64,000 nt of DNA from Coriobacteriaceae bacterium (GTDB lineage Bacteria > Actinomycetota > Coriobacteriia > Coriobacteriales > Coriobacteriaceae). A model generated the notes under the pieces. That model made no database searches. It was not told the origin of the DNA and saw only the letters and a list, made by a program, of their open reading frames with translations. A program made the translations under genes and the position numbers. The stretch covers positions 1,240,001-1,304,000 of the forward strand of contig DAJPFV010000001.1 of the NCBI GenBank assembly GCA_025993015.1. The letters are read 5' to 3'. Of this stretch, positions 1 through 8,931 are shown piece after piece. Each line of letters begins with the position of its first letter. Position 1 is the first letter of the stretch.

Positions 1-783
1 GATGGGAGCAAACACGCCCTGGCGGCGGGGCCAGCGGCTGCCGAGGCGTGCCGTGGCAGCGGCGCCGTCGACGTTCACGCGCACGCGGAGCTTGCCCTCG
101 CGCTCGCCGCGGTCGATAGCCAGCACGCGGTGGTTGGGGATGCGGCGCAGCGGCTCGTCAAAGTTGTAGTAGGGCTCGTAGGGAGTCTTCTCGGCGGGGT
201 CGGTGGCCTCGACGACGATATCGGCGGTGTTTTGCGTAAAGGCGCGCAGGTCGGCGACGTTCTCGGGGTCCTCGGCCACCGTCTCGGCCACGATGTCGGC
301 GGCGCCGGCGAGTGCCTTCTCGGGCGTGTCGAAGCCGGCGTCCTCGTTGACGTAGGCCGCGGCGGCGTCGAGCGCGCTGCCCTTGGCGGATGCCTGCATG
401 ATGATCATGTTGGCGAGCGGCTCCAGGCCGGCCTCGCGGGCCTTCTGCGCGCGGGTCATGCGCTTTTTGCGGTAGGGCTTGTAGAGGTCCTCGACGCGCT
501 GGAGCTGCGTGGCCTCGCGAATCTGCTGCTCGAGCTCGGGCGTGAGTTTGCCCTGGGCGTCGATGAGCAGGATGACGTCCTCTTTGCGCTGCTCGAGATT
601 GCGCAGGTAGGACAGGCGCTCGTCGAGCGCGCGCAGGGCGACGTCGTCCATGCCGCCCGTTGCTTCCTTGCGGTAGCGCGAGATAAAGGGGATGGTGTTG
701 CCCTCGTCGATGAGCTTGACGGCCGCCTCGACGTTGGCGGCCTTAAGGTTGAGCTCGCGGGCGAGCTGGGCGATAAGATCCAT
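1..783 (-). CDS. tex: Tex-family transcription accessory / RNA-binding protein, N-terminal part (cut by window edge)
   Basis: The minus strand reads from an ATG at 783 without a stop to base 1, giving the first 261 residues. It begins MDLIAQLARELNLKAANVEA and carries IPFISRYRKEATGG near residues 30-43, the typical start of the Tex N-terminal helical domain, then a helical region with RVEDLYKPYRKKRMTRA around 95-110. Intact Tex proteins are about 700-800 aa and end with YqgF-like, helix-hairpin-helix and S1 RNA-binding domains, which would lie beyond the window. The family binds nucleic acid and affects transcription and stress tolerance; the precise role is not settled. An AAGGAG Shine-Dalgarno sits about 4-5 nt before the ATG and fixes the start. 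Confidence 0.9.
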   Translation of the reverse strand, partial: MDLIAQLARELNLKAANVEAAVKLIDEGNTIPFISRYRKEATGGMDDVALRALDERLSYLRNLEQRKEDVILLIDAQGKLTPELEQQIREATQLQRVEDLYKPYRKKRMTRAQKAREAGLEPLANMIIMQASAKGSALDAAAAYVNEDAGFDTPEKALAGAADIVAETVAEDPENVADLRAFTQNTADIVVEATDPAEKTPYEPYYNFDEPLRRIPNHRVLAIDRGEREGKLRVRVNVDGAAATARLGSRWPRRQGVFAPI

Positions 784-875
784 GGGACTCCTTGCGTTTA
801 AGGTGCGTTTGCAGCACAGGGCTACCAAGGATACCACCCGTCCCAAAAGACTGTTTTGGGGTTGCGCCACGAAAG

Positions 876-1015
876 GGGCCTATCTACTACGTTTGAACCG
901 TATGGGTCGACCATCCCCCGGTTTTCCGAAAATCGGCAAGCCGTCTACCTGCGGTTTTAATTTCGCGAAATTCGGCATGGTTGAGGGTAATCGGTTAAAC
1001 GTAGTAGATAGGCCC
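876..1015. repeat. 140-bp imperfect inverted-repeat element (MITE/REP-like)
   Basis: The ends, about 876-899 and 993-1015, are inverted copies (CCTATCTACTACGTTT against AAACGTAGTAGATAGG) differing by a one-base gap. Inside lie more symmetrical stretches, including the perfect palindrome AATTTCGCGAAATT near 958-971 and a CGGTTTTCCGAAAATCG near-palindrome. The whole unit can fold into one long interrupted hairpin. There is no coding potential and no obvious target-site duplication. It fills the gap between two leftward genes. A small non-autonomous mobile repeat is an inference from the shape only. Confidence 0.6.
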
Positions 1016-1086
1016 ATTTGGTGGCGAACGAATCAAGCCGAGGTACAAAATAGCCCCCGCCCTAGAAAAATCGTCGGCAAGGTAGC

Positions 1087-1123
1087 AAAAAGCCCCGCGG
1101 GCAGGAGGCTGCTCGCGGGGCAA
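1087..1123 (-). terminator. Intrinsic terminator of the Gfo/MFS/SDR operon
   Basis: Read on the minus strand there is a GC-rich stem (GCCCCGCGAGCAG paired with TGCCCGCGGGGC) followed by a run of five T. It lies about 70 bp beyond the stop codon of the oxidoreductase gene that ends at 1195. Confidence 0.75.
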
Positions 1124-1194
1124 AGAAGAGGGGCTTATTGGTGGCGGACCGAGGGGTTCGGCATGGGGTATCTGCCGCGGCCGCTCTTAAGGCA

Positions 1195-2235
1195 TTACAG
1201 CTCGACGAGCTGGCCGGTCTCGGCGGCCTCCTTGATGGCGTTGAGAAGCGTGAGCGTCTTAACGTTGTCGGCGGGAGTCACGACGGGCTCGACCTCGCGG
1301 CGAACGACCTTCACAAAGTGCTTGAGCTGCATCTTGTGCGGCAGCGCCGGGTCCACGGCCGGGATCTCCATCTGCAGCGGCTTGTGCCAGTTGGAGGCGC
1401 CGTCGTAGGAGAACCGGTGCAGGCGGGGCAGCGAAAGGGCGCCCTTAGTGCCGCCGATAAAGTAGGCGTCGGCGTCGAAGGGGCGGTACTGCGGATCCTC
1501 GCGAGCGGTGGCCTCCCAGTTCCAGGGGCTGGCGGTGGCGTCAGAGATGGTCATGCTTGCGAGCGCGCCATCGGCAAAACGGACGTTGACCACGGCGGAG
1601 TCCTCGGTCTCAAAACCGCGGGCGGCGCTGGACTGCATGCCCTGGACGGCAACGGGCTCGCCCAGCAGGTAGCGGAGCAGGTCGACGTCGTGCACCAGGT
1701 TGACCAGGATCGGGCCGGCACCCTTCTTGCGGCGCCACTCGACATCGAAGTACTCGTCATTCTTATAGATCATGTAGTGGAAGCTCGACACGGTGAGCTT
1801 GCCCAGCTCGCCGGACTCGATGATCTCCTTGGCCTTGTTGACGAAGGGATTGTGGCGACGGTGCTGACCCACGAGTACGGGCACGCCGGCGGTCTCGGCC
1901 TCGGCGGCAAAGGCCTGGGCATCCTCGAGGTCGTTGGAGATCGGCTTTTCGACCAGCGGCACGATGTTGCGCTTCACAGCCTCGCGGGCAACGCCCAGGT
2001 GTAGGTCGTTGGGCGTGGCGATGATGACGGCCTCGGGCTTGACCTCGTCCATCATCTGGGCGGGATCGGTATAAAACGGCACGCCGGCGGCCTCGGCCGT
2101 GGCGCGGGCGCCCTCAAAGGCGTCGGCGATGGCGACGAGCTCGGCCTCGGGCTCCTCGGTGACAAAGCGGATGTGGTTGCGGCCCATGGCGCCGGCGCCG
2201 ATAACGGCAATGCGGACGGGGTTGAGCTCAGACAT
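1195..2235 (-). CDS. Gfo/Idh/MocA-family NAD(P)-dependent oxidoreductase
   Basis: 346 aa, full length for the family. The N-terminal Rossmann fold shows GAGAMG at residues 13-18, and the family EKP motif is at 96-98. The C-terminal half carries NLVHDVDLLRYLLGEP, the usual substrate-domain stretch with the His/Asp pair. Such enzymes oxidise or reduce sugars, inositols and derivatives with a nicotinamide cofactor in the cytoplasm; the substrate cannot be read from sequence. It is the last gene of a leftward trio (SDR, MFS, this gene) with gaps of about 66 bp, so it probably works on the same imported compound. The start is set by GGAG eight bases before the ATG. Confidence 0.88.
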   Translation of the reverse strand: MSELNPVRIAVIGAGAMGRNHIRFVTEEPEAELVAIADAFEGARATAEAAGVPFYTDPAQMMDEVKPEAVIIATPNDLHLGVAREAVKRNIVPLVEKPISNDLEDAQAFAAEAETAGVPVLVGQHRRHNPFVNKAKEIIESGELGKLTVSSFHYMIYKNDEYFDVEWRRKKGAGPILVNLVHDVDLLRYLLGEPVAVQGMQSSAARGFETEDSAVVNVRFADGALASMTISDATASPWNWEATAREDPQYRPFDADAYFIGGTKGALSLPRLHRFSYDGASNWHKPLQMEIPAVDPALPHKMQLKHFVKVVRREVEPVVTPADNVKTLTLLNAIKEAAETGQLVEL

Positions 2236-2302
2236 TTCGACTCCTTAATACTGGTGGCGGTGGAATGCGGCAAGGGGGCGGTCCTTGCCGCATCAAGCAA
2301 AA

Positions 2303-3559
2303 CTAGGCGGACTTCTTCTTGCTGTCGGAGACCATCATGTAGACGGTGAGCACGACGGCGATTGCGGCGATTACGATGGCACCGTAGAAGGACTGCTGGT
2401 AGGCGGCGCTGCCGGCCTCGGCGTGATACAGCACGGCGGTGATGGGCTGGCTGATCCAGGTGGAGGCGGCGTAACCCAAAAACATGATGCCGTAGTTGAC
2501 GCCGATGTTGCTGGTGCCGAAGGCGCCACCAGTGAGCGGCGGGTAGATGACGAGCAGGGCGCCAAAGCTAAAGCCGAGCAGGGCGAGCGCCACAAAGAAC
2601 ATGCTCTGCGTAAAGCTCATCGACATGATGACGAGCGCGACGATGGTGACGACAAGGCTGATGAGCAGCGACTTATAGGCGCCGAGCTTGTCGATGATCT
2701 GGCCAAAGGACAGACGACCGACCAGGTTGGCGCAGGTGTTGACGGAGACGACCACACCGCCGAGGGCGACGGCCGCGGCACTCGTGGGGTCGGCGAAGAG
2801 CTGGACGGCGGCGATGGAGGCAACCTTGCCCACGAGCAGGGTGCCCGCGGTGGCGGCAAAGGCGAAGGTGACGATGAGGACCCAGAAGCGCGGGGTCTTG
2901 ACCATCTCGCCCGGGGTGAGGTCACCGAAGGTGCCGGCATGCGCGCCGCCCTTGGGGGCCTCGAAGCCCTCGGGCAGCCAACCGGCCTCGGGGGCCTTCA
3001 GGAACAGGGCGGAGGCGGCGATCGTCACAAAGAAGATGACGCCGAGTGCCTTGAGGGCGTCAAAGATGCCCAGGCTCGGGATGAGCAGCGAAGCGAGCAC
3101 CGGGGACAGCACGGCGGGGCCGGCGGTCGAAGCGGCCAGGGTGATGCCGGAGGCGAGACCCTTCTTGTCGATGAACCACTTTTGGCCGGTGGTGAGCGCC
3201 GGGTTGTAGCCCAGGCCGTTGCCGACGGCGGCGACGAGCGAGAACCACAGGTAGAACTGCCACGGCTCGGTGACGGTGCCGGACATGAACCAGCCCACGC
3301 CGTAGCACACGGCGGCGGCGATCACGACGTTGCGCGGGCCGATCTTATCGGAGATACGGCCGGCGAAGATGCCCGTCACGGCCATGATGGTCTGAAAGAC
3401 CGGGAAAGCCCAGGTAAGGGCGCTCGACCACTCGGGGTAGACGGCGAGCAGGTTCTTGCTCACGACGGAATACAGCGCGATGGAGCTGATGAAGAACATG
3501 GTGACGCACGCGGCGGAAAGCACGACGGCGCGGCCCTTGTTGGAGTTGGTGGAAGCCAT
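2303..3559 (-). CDS. MFS transporter, OFA (oxalate/formate antiporter-like) family
   Basis: 418 aa with about 12 predicted membrane helices. The loop between TM2 and TM3 has GRISDKIGPRNVV, the MFS signature A motif, and the N-terminal half has LGYNPALTTGQKWFIDKKGLASG, characteristic of the OFA family. OFA members move small organic acids, but members of this group are widely mis-annotated and the substrate is unknown here. It lies in the middle of the SDR-MFS-Gfo operon, suggesting import of the compound processed by the two dehydrogenases. The short lysine-rich C-terminal tail (DSKKKSA) is cytoplasmic. Confidence 0.88.
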   Translation of the reverse strand: MASTNSNKGRAVVLSAACVTMFFISSIALYSVVSKNLLAVYPEWSSALTWAFPVFQTIMAVTGIFAGRISDKIGPRNVVIAAAVCYGVGWFMSGTVTEPWQFYLWFSLVAAVGNGLGYNPALTTGQKWFIDKKGLASGITLAASTAGPAVLSPVLASLLIPSLGIFDALKALGVIFFVTIAASALFLKAPEAGWLPEGFEAPKGGAHAGTFGDLTPGEMVKTPRFWVLIVTFAFAATAGTLLVGKVASIAAVQLFADPTSAAAVALGGVVVSVNTCANLVGRLSFGQIIDKLGAYKSLLISLVVTIVALVIMSMSFTQSMFFVALALLGFSFGALLVIYPPLTGGAFGTSNIGVNYGIMFLGYAASTWISQPITAVLYHAEAGSAAYQQSFYGAIVIAAIAVVLTVYMMVSDSKKKSA

Positions 3560-3625
3560 TGGACTCTTTCTAATCGATACGGGGGAGGAGCGGGCGTGTC
3601 CGCGGGGCCTCCCTGTCAGGTTGGT

Positions 3626-4507
3626 TTACTGGTCAGTCGGCTTGGCGACGCCGGACTCATCGGACCAGAGCTCGACACCCTTGTTCTTAAGGTAGTTGTC
3701 GGCATAGGCGCGACGGCCGCCGGGCTTGGCGGTGAGGTCGCCCATCATGTTGGAGAAACCGCCGTCGACCTTGATGGCATCGCCGGTGGTAAAGTCCGAG
3801 CGCTTGGACGCCAGGAACATGACGGCGTTGGCGATATCGCTGACCTCGCCGATGCGGCGCGTGGCGATCAGACGGCTGCGGCTCTTTTCGACCTCGGGGT
3901 CGGCGTAGAAATTGGCCGACATCGGGGTCTTAACGAAGCAAGGCTCGACGCAGTTGGAGCGGACGCCGTAGGGGCCCCACTCGGCGGCGAGCATCTTGGA
4001 CATCATGTTGACGCCGGCCTTGGTGGAGCTGTACACGCCCGAGAACGTCTCGGGGGAGTGGCTGGCGACGGTCGAGATGTGCACCAGGCGACCCTGGCCG
4101 GCCTTGATCATCTCGCGACCAAAGCGCTGCGAGGTGATGAAGTAACCGGTGAGGTTGACGTTGAGCACCTGCTCCCAGTCGCTCAGCGGCAGGTCCTCCA
4201 TGGCGGCGAAGCGCAGGATACCGGCGGTGTTGACGAGGACGTCGACGCGGCCGAAGTTGGCGATGGTGGCGTCGACGGCAGCCTGAACCTCGGCCTCGTC
4301 GGTGGCGTTCATCTTGTAGCCCTCGGCGTGGATGCCAAATTCGGCAGCGAGGTCGGCGGCAGCGGCCTTGACCTTCTCCTCGTCCAGGTCGAGCATGACG
4401 ACGTTGGCGCCATTGCGGGCGAACTCGCGGCAGATCTCGGCGCCCATACCGCCGAGCGCGCCAGTCACGGCGCAGACATCGCCCTCGAGCTTAAGCCAAT
4501 TGCTCAT
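3626..4507 (-). CDS. SDR-family oxidoreductase
   Basis: 293 aa classical short-chain dehydrogenase. The cofactor motif TGALGGMG is at 15-22, NTAG at 93-96, and the catalytic Ser145, Tyr159 and Lys163 are all present. Asp40 at the end of strand two suggests NAD(H) rather than NADP(H). The C terminus runs about 35 residues beyond the usual DGG end of the SDR core. First gene of the leftward operon, transcribed away from a LysR regulator. SDRs of this type oxidise secondary alcohols of sugars, polyols or steroids. Collinsella species are known for hydroxysteroid dehydrogenases, but nothing in this protein decides between a steroid and a polyol substrate. Confidence 0.88.
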   Translation of the reverse strand: MSNWLKLEGDVCAVTGALGGMGAEICREFARNGANVVMLDLDEEKVKAAAADLAAEFGIHAEGYKMNATDEAEVQAAVDATIANFGRVDVLVNTAGILRFAAMEDLPLSDWEQVLNVNLTGYFITSQRFGREMIKAGQGRLVHISTVASHSPETFSGVYSSTKAGVNMMSKMLAAEWGPYGVRSNCVEPCFVKTPMSANFYADPEVEKSRSRLIATRRIGEVSDIANAVMFLASKRSDFTTGDAIKVDGGFSNMMGDLTAKPGGRRAYADNYLKNKGVELWSDESGVAKPTDQ

Positions 4508-4576
4508 AGGAACTTCCCTTCTTGTGCCTCCCGGTGGGCCGCTCCCATTAATCGACCCACGTGGTTTTCGCTGGTT

Positions 4577-4605
4577 ATCGTATGCTTTGCATTTGCGCAG
4601 GTGAA
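4577..4605 (-). promoter_or_regulatory. Candidate sigma-70 promoter of the SDR operon
   Basis: On the minus strand TTCACC (-35, 4605-4600) and TACGAT (-10, 4582-4577) are separated by 17 bp. Each matches consensus at four of six positions. It lies about 70 bp before the SDR start, in the divergent gap shared with the LysR gene, where a LysR-type regulator would be expected to bind. Flanking TATGC and GCATA half-sites are visible, but no clear T-N11-A box stands out. Confidence 0.35.
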
Positions 4606-4740
4606 TTGCATATTTGTTAGAATAGCGTTAACCGTAGGTTTACACTGTGCGATGCAGATTATCCTCAATTGAGCGCGTGACCTGCGAAAACAACCCCCTG
4701 TGGCACCATGCGGTCACAGGCGCGAAAACGGGAGATTGAC

Positions 4741-5619
4741 GTGTACGATCGACGACTTGAGGCCATATCGGCCGCCGCGGAGCTGGGAAGCTTCTCGCGT
4801 GCGGCGGCAAAATTGCGTGTGTCGACGCCGGCACTCGTCAAGCAGGTATCGGGTTTTGAGGCGGAGTTCGGTATTACGCTGTTCGAACGCTCGCACTCGG
4901 GCGTCAAGGTGACGCCGGCGGGCGCTCTGCTGGTGGACGACGCGCGCTCGATCATGCGGCAGTCCGAGGACGCGCTGCGCCGTGCCCGACGCGCGGCGGG
5001 CGATGGCGGTGCCGTGCGCCTGGGCGTGTCGATGATGTGCCCGGGGCGCCAGACGCTGTCGATGTGGACGGGTGTGCACGAGCTGGAGCCATCGTTGCGA
5101 TTTGAGATCGTGCCGGTAAGCGACCTCTATGACGAGCGCGAATCCGTCATGCGCAGCCTCGGTCGAGAGGTTGATGTAGTGCAGTCGAGTTTTTCGACCC
5201 CACGCTGGGGCGACACTTGCCAAAAGCTCCGCATCGTCAACGTGCCGTTTTATATCGACCTGCCGCGCACGAGCCCGCTGGCGCGCAAGACACGCATTAC
5301 GGTCGCCGACTTGGAGGGCATGCGCCTGCGCGTACTGCGCCACGGCAACGATGCCATGGACAGCCTGCGCATCGACCTGTTGGCCGACGGCGGTGTGGAC
5401 GTGATCGATGCGGATAGCTTTGACTTCGCGCTCTTTAACGAGGCGGAGGAAAAGGGCGACGCGGTGCTCACCTGCGGCGCATGGTCGGGGGTGCACCCGG
5501 CCTTTGTGGGCGTGCCGTTCCTGTGCGGCCGTGAGGTACCGGTCTTTCTGCACTATCCGCTCGAGCCCACCCTCCAAGTCCAAAAATTCGTCAACGCAAT
5601 GGCTCAGCTTCTCAAATAG
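4741..5619 (+). CDS. LysR-family transcriptional regulator
   Basis: 292 aa from a GTG start. The N-terminal winged helix-turn-helix reads ISAAAELGSFSRAAAKLRVS then FERSHSGVKVTPAG, standard LysR. The remaining two thirds is a LysR substrate-binding domain. The GTG at 4741 is preferred over the in-frame ATG at 4708 because GGGAG lies six bases upstream of it and because LysR proteins normally begin only a few residues before this helix. It is divergent from the SDR-MFS-Gfo operon, so by family habit it probably controls that operon in response to its substrate. Confidence 0.88.
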   Translation: MYDRRLEAISAAAELGSFSRAAAKLRVSTPALVKQVSGFEAEFGITLFERSHSGVKVTPAGALLVDDARSIMRQSEDALRRARRAAGDGGAVRLGVSMMCPGRQTLSMWTGVHELEPSLRFEIVPVSDLYDERESVMRSLGREVDVVQSSFSTPRWGDTCQKLRIVNVPFYIDLPRTSPLARKTRITVADLEGMRLRVLRHGNDAMDSLRIDLLADGGVDVIDADSFDFALFNEAEEKGDAVLTCGAWSGVHPAFVGVPFLCGREVPVFLHYPLEPTLQVQKFVNAMAQLLK

Positions 5620-5739
5620 CTATCGTGTCGATGATTCTTTAATCCCCGTCCTAGAAAAATCATCTGGTAGAGTTGACCCCGCATGATTTACAAGACGCTA
5701 TGCGCCACCTACTCTTTTGCCATTTGGGGGATTGAACTT

Positions 5740-6831
5740 GTGAATACTTCTGTCGCCAAGAAGGCCAGCCAGGCGGTGCGCCTGCTCATGATGGTGCTCA
5801 CGGCAGTTCTCATCTTCTTCTTCATCAATGTTATGCTGCTCGTCTCCGATATCCAGGGCACGGCGCGCGTGGTCAACTACGCCGGTCTGGTGCGCGGTAC
5901 CACGCAGCGAATCGTTAAGCTCGAGGATGCGGGCCAGCCTCAAGATGACCTGCTCAAAGCCGTGGATTCATACATCAACGGTTTGCGTTACGGAAGTGAC
6001 GACCTCAACCTCGTCCGTCTCGACGACGACGAGTATCAGGCAAAAATGACCGAGCTTGCTAATTATTTTGATGAGCTTTGCACCGAGATCATCCGCGTGC
6101 GCGAAGTCGGCTATGAGAACACCGACATCATCTCTATGAGCGAGGAGTTCTTTGGCATTTGCGACGATGCTACGCGACTCGCAGAGGACTACTCTCAGGA
6201 GAAGGCGTCGGCGCTCAACTATCTCGAGGGCTTGGTGATCATCGACATCATGGGATTGGTGGCGGCCTTTGCGGTTGAACTTGTTCGCGCGGTGCGAACT
6301 GCCGCGCTCAATCGCGAACTGCAGAGCAAAGTCTATCTCGACGGAGCCACGGGACTGCCCAACAAGAACAAGTGCGAGGAGATCTTGGGGCAGGAGCAGC
6401 CTGTTTCCGTGGAGGCGCCCGTTGCGGTGTGCGTTTTCGACCTTAACAATCTGCATGCGGTCAATAACAGCTTTGGTCACGAGAAGGGCGACGAATACAT
6501 CTGCTCTTTTGCCCGGCAGCTGGGGCGTGTGTCGTCCGAGACCTGCTTCGTGGGTCGCGACGGCGGCGATGAGTTTATCGCGGTGCTGTGGGATGCCGAT
6601 CGAGCTGCCGTGGAGTCCTGTCTCGCTCGGGTTCGTGCGAACGTGAACGAGTATTCCGAGGCTCACCCCGACATGCCTATTAGCTATGCGGTGGGCTATG
6701 CGCTTTCCAGTGATTTTGATGAACCGCCTACGATGTGCGAGCTCTTTTCCCAAGCCGACAAAAACATGTACATCGACAAGAACCGCGTAAAGACAGCCGA
6801 GGCAGCTGGGCCGCAACGCGAGGAGCGGTAA
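5740..6831 (+). CDS. Membrane-bound diguanylate cyclase with PilJ-like sensor region
   Basis: 363 aa. One membrane helix near residues 14-38, a periplasmic/extracellular helical segment of about 150 aa containing NYAGLVRGTTQRIVKLE (typical of type IV pilus MCP/PilJ-like sensor domains), a second membrane helix near 170-190, then a cytoplasmic GGDEF domain. The active-site GGDEF is intact at 275-279, so synthesis of c-di-GMP is expected. No RxxD inhibitory site stands immediately upstream, suggesting weak product inhibition. The GTG start at 5740 has GGGGGA upstream and gives a natural N terminus; an in-frame ATG at 5683 lacks this. Monocistronic, ended by a strong terminator. Confidence 0.85.
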   Translation: MNTSVAKKASQAVRLLMMVLTAVLIFFFINVMLLVSDIQGTARVVNYAGLVRGTTQRIVKLEDAGQPQDDLLKAVDSYINGLRYGSDDLNLVRLDDDEYQAKMTELANYFDELCTEIIRVREVGYENTDIISMSEEFFGICDDATRLAEDYSQEKASALNYLEGLVIIDIMGLVAAFAVELVRAVRTAALNRELQSKVYLDGATGLPNKNKCEEILGQEQPVSVEAPVAVCVFDLNNLHAVNNSFGHEKGDEYICSFARQLGRVSSETCFVGRDGGDEFIAVLWDADRAAVESCLARVRANVNEYSEAHPDMPISYAVGYALSSDFDEPPTMCELFSQADKNMYIDKNRVKTAEAAGPQREER

Positions 6832-6852
6832 GCCTGTAACAGAGGGCATAGA

Positions 6853-6890
6853 AAAGCCTCCGCAGCCCGTGTGGCTGCGGAGGCTTTATT
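6853..6890 (+). terminator. Intrinsic terminator of the GGDEF gene
   Basis: A perfect 15-bp stem (AAAGCCTCCGCAGCC, loop CGTGT, then its complement) ends in TTTATT. It starts 21 bp after the stop codon and abuts the structured repeat 6891-7011 of the opposing ABC transporter gene. Confidence 0.85.
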
Positions 6891-7011
6891 CGTTGCGGCG
6901 CATTGTGTTTGGGTCGCTGATATGAGTCGATTTGCCCCGAAAGAGGAGGGCATTGACCTTAGGGTCATGCCCGACGAATGAGCGGCAAATCGGCCGTCTC
7001 GGCGGGCCGAA
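6891..7011 (-). repeat. Structured stop-codon-proximal repeat, copy 4 (divergent, shorter)
   Basis: Read on the minus strand it begins on the base after the TAG stop of the ABC exporter gene. Stem 1 is TCGGCC/GGCCGA. Stem 2 is CGATTTGCC (6992-6984) with GGCAAATCG (6937-6929). Stem 3 is GGGCATGACC, loop CTAA, GGTCAATGCCC. The same order of three stems, the stem-3 sequence, and the motifs CCTCCTCTTTC and CGCCGCAAC-like tail relate it to the copies at 11339, 33613 and 50065, although stem 2 is wholly different in sequence. Confidence 0.6.
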
Positions 7012-8931
7012 CTACTCCAGCTCAAACGCTCCGGTGTAGAGCTGGTAGTAATACCCGCGCTTGGCGATCAGCTCGTCGTGGTTACCGCGCTCGATAATGC
7101 GGCCATGGTCCAGACAGATGATCGCGTCGGAGTTGCGCACGGTGGACAGGCGGTGCGCGATGACAAACGTCGTGCGACCCTCCATGAGCTTGTCCATGCC
7201 CGCTTGCACGATGGCCTCGGTGCGGGTGTCGATGGAGCTCGTGGCCTCGTCCAGAATCATCGCCGGCGGATCGGCGACGGCGGCGCGTGCGATCGAAATC
7301 AGCTGGCGCTGGCCCTGCGACAGCTGCGCGCCGTTGCCGGTGAGCATCGTGTCGTAGCCGTCGGGCAGGCGGGTGATAAAGTCGTCGGCGCCCGCGAGCT
7401 TGGCTGCCGCGATGCACTCCTCGTCGGTGGCGTCCAGGTTGCCGTAGCGGATGTTGTCCATCACGGTGCCGGTGAACAGGTTCACGTCCTGCAGTACGAC
7501 GCCCAGCGAGCGGCGCAGATCGGCCTTGCGGATCTTGTTGACGTTGATGCCGTCGTAGCGGATCTTGCCGTCGGCGATGTCGTAGAAGCGGTTGATGAGG
7601 TTGGTGATGGTCGTCTTGCCCGCACCGGTGGCGCCGACAAACGCGACCTTCTGGCCCGGCTTGGCAAACACGGACACGCCGTGCAGCACCTCGTGGTCGG
7701 GCGTGTAGCCAAAGTCGACGTTGTCCATGACCAGGTCGCCGCGCAGCGGTACGTACTCGATCTCGCCGGTTGCGCGGTGCGGGTGTTTCCATGCCCACAT
7801 GCCGGTGTGGTGGTCGGCCTCCTCGAACTCCCAAGTCTCGGGGTTCACCTGCGCGTTGACGAGCGTCACGTAGCCTTCGTCGGTCTCGGGCTTCTCGTCG
7901 ATGAGCTCAAAGATGCGGTCGGCGCCGGCGAGGCCCATGACCACGGCGTTGATCTGCTGCGAGATCTGACCGATCTGTCCGCAGAACTGCTTGGTCATGT
8001 TGAGGAACGGCACCACGACGGCGATGGACAGCGTCATGCCCGAGATGCTCAGGTTGGGCACGCCCAGCGCCAGGAAAATGCCGCCGGCAAGGGCCACCAA
8101 CACGTAGAGCAGGTTGCCCAGGTTCATAAGGATAGGCATGAGGATGTTGGCGTACATGTTGGCCTTCTGCGAGACCTCGAAGAGCTTTTCGTTGCGCTCG
8201 TCAAAATCGGCCTCGGCGGCAGACTCGTGGCAGAATGCCTTGACGACCTTCTGGCCGTTCATGACTTCCTCGATATGGCCCTCGACCACGCCGAGCTCGG
8301 ACTGCTGCGCAATAAAGAAACGCGCAGAGTTGGAGCCGAGCAGCTTGGTCATAAAGGTCATAAAGACGACGCCGGCCACAATGACCAGGCACATCCACAC
8401 GCTGTAGTACAGCATGATAAAGAATACCGTGACGATGACGATGGTCGTCATGAGCAGGTTGGGCAGCGACTGGCTGATCATCTGGCGCAGCGTGTCGATG
8501 TCGTTGGTGTAGTGGCTCATGATGTCGCCGCGCTGGTGCGTGTCGAAGTAGCGAATCGGCAGGTCCTGCATGCGGTTGAACATCTTCTCGCGCAGCTTCT
8601 CGAGCGAGCCCTGCGTGACGATGGCCATGGCGCGGTTCCAGAAGAGCGAAGACAGGATGCCGACGCCGTAGATGCAGGCGAGGGTAGTCACGAGCTGTGC
8701 GATCTTGGGCTGTGCGGCTTCCCAATCGCCCGACTGCCACGATTCGCTAATAATCTGCAGGGCGCTCTGAAGGAAGGTCGCGCCGATGGAGTTGATGATG
8801 GCGCAGAGCACCACGCCGACGACGACGAGGGGCAAAAGCACGGGGTAGAAGCCAAAGAGCGTCTTGATGAGGCGCGACATGGTGCCGCCCTTGCGGTTGA
8901 GCGCGCGCTCGGCGGTCGTTGCCTTACTCAT
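7012..8931 (-). CDS. ABC exporter half-transporter with consensus ATPase site (heterodimer subunit B)
   Basis: 639 aa: an N-terminal six-helix exporter domain (about residues 30-330) fused to a nucleotide-binding domain. Walker A GATGAGKT, signature LSQGQ, Walker B with catalytic glutamate (MILDEATSSID) and IAHR switch histidine are all present. An extra segment of about 35 residues rich in W, E and H (around 361-397) separates the two domains. The ATG at 8931 has GGAGG seven bases upstream and overlaps the end of the preceding gene by 8 nt (ATGAGTAA), so translation is coupled. A longer open frame runs to 9102, but that part lies over the C terminus of the partner gene and is not coding. Substrate unknown; MarR linkage suggests drug or peptide export. 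Confidence 0.9.
   Translation of the reverse strand: MSKATTAERALNRKGGTMSRLIKTLFGFYPVLLPLVVVGVVLCAIINSIGATFLQSALQIISESWQSGDWEAAQPKIAQLVTTLACIYGVGILSSLFWNRAMAIVTQGSLEKLREKMFNRMQDLPIRYFDTHQRGDIMSHYTNDIDTLRQMISQSLPNLLMTTIVIVTVFFIMLYYSVWMCLVIVAGVVFMTFMTKLLGSNSARFFIAQQSELGVVEGHIEEVMNGQKVVKAFCHESAAEADFDERNEKLFEVSQKANMYANILMPILMNLGNLLYVLVALAGGIFLALGVPNLSISGMTLSIAVVVPFLNMTKQFCGQIGQISQQINAVVMGLAGADRIFELIDEKPETDEGYVTLVNAQVNPETWEFEEADHHTGMWAWKHPHRATGEIEYVPLRGDLVMDNVDFGYTPDHEVLHGVSVFAKPGQKVAFVGATGAGKTTITNLINRFYDIADGKIRYDGINVNKIRKADLRRSLGVVLQDVNLFTGTVMDNIRYGNLDATDEECIAAAKLAGADDFITRLPDGYDTMLTGNGAQLSQGQRQLISIARAAVADPPAMILDEATSSIDTRTEAIVQAGMDKLMEGRTTFVIAHRLSTVRNSDAIICLDHGRIIERGNHDELIAKRGYYYQLYTGAFELE

Noticed and set aside
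2285..4672. Long open frame on the plus strand over the MFS and SDR genes
   Set aside because: Antisense shadow caused by strong third-position G/C bias; composition rich in G, D, H, V, A with no domain, while the minus strand encodes clear families.
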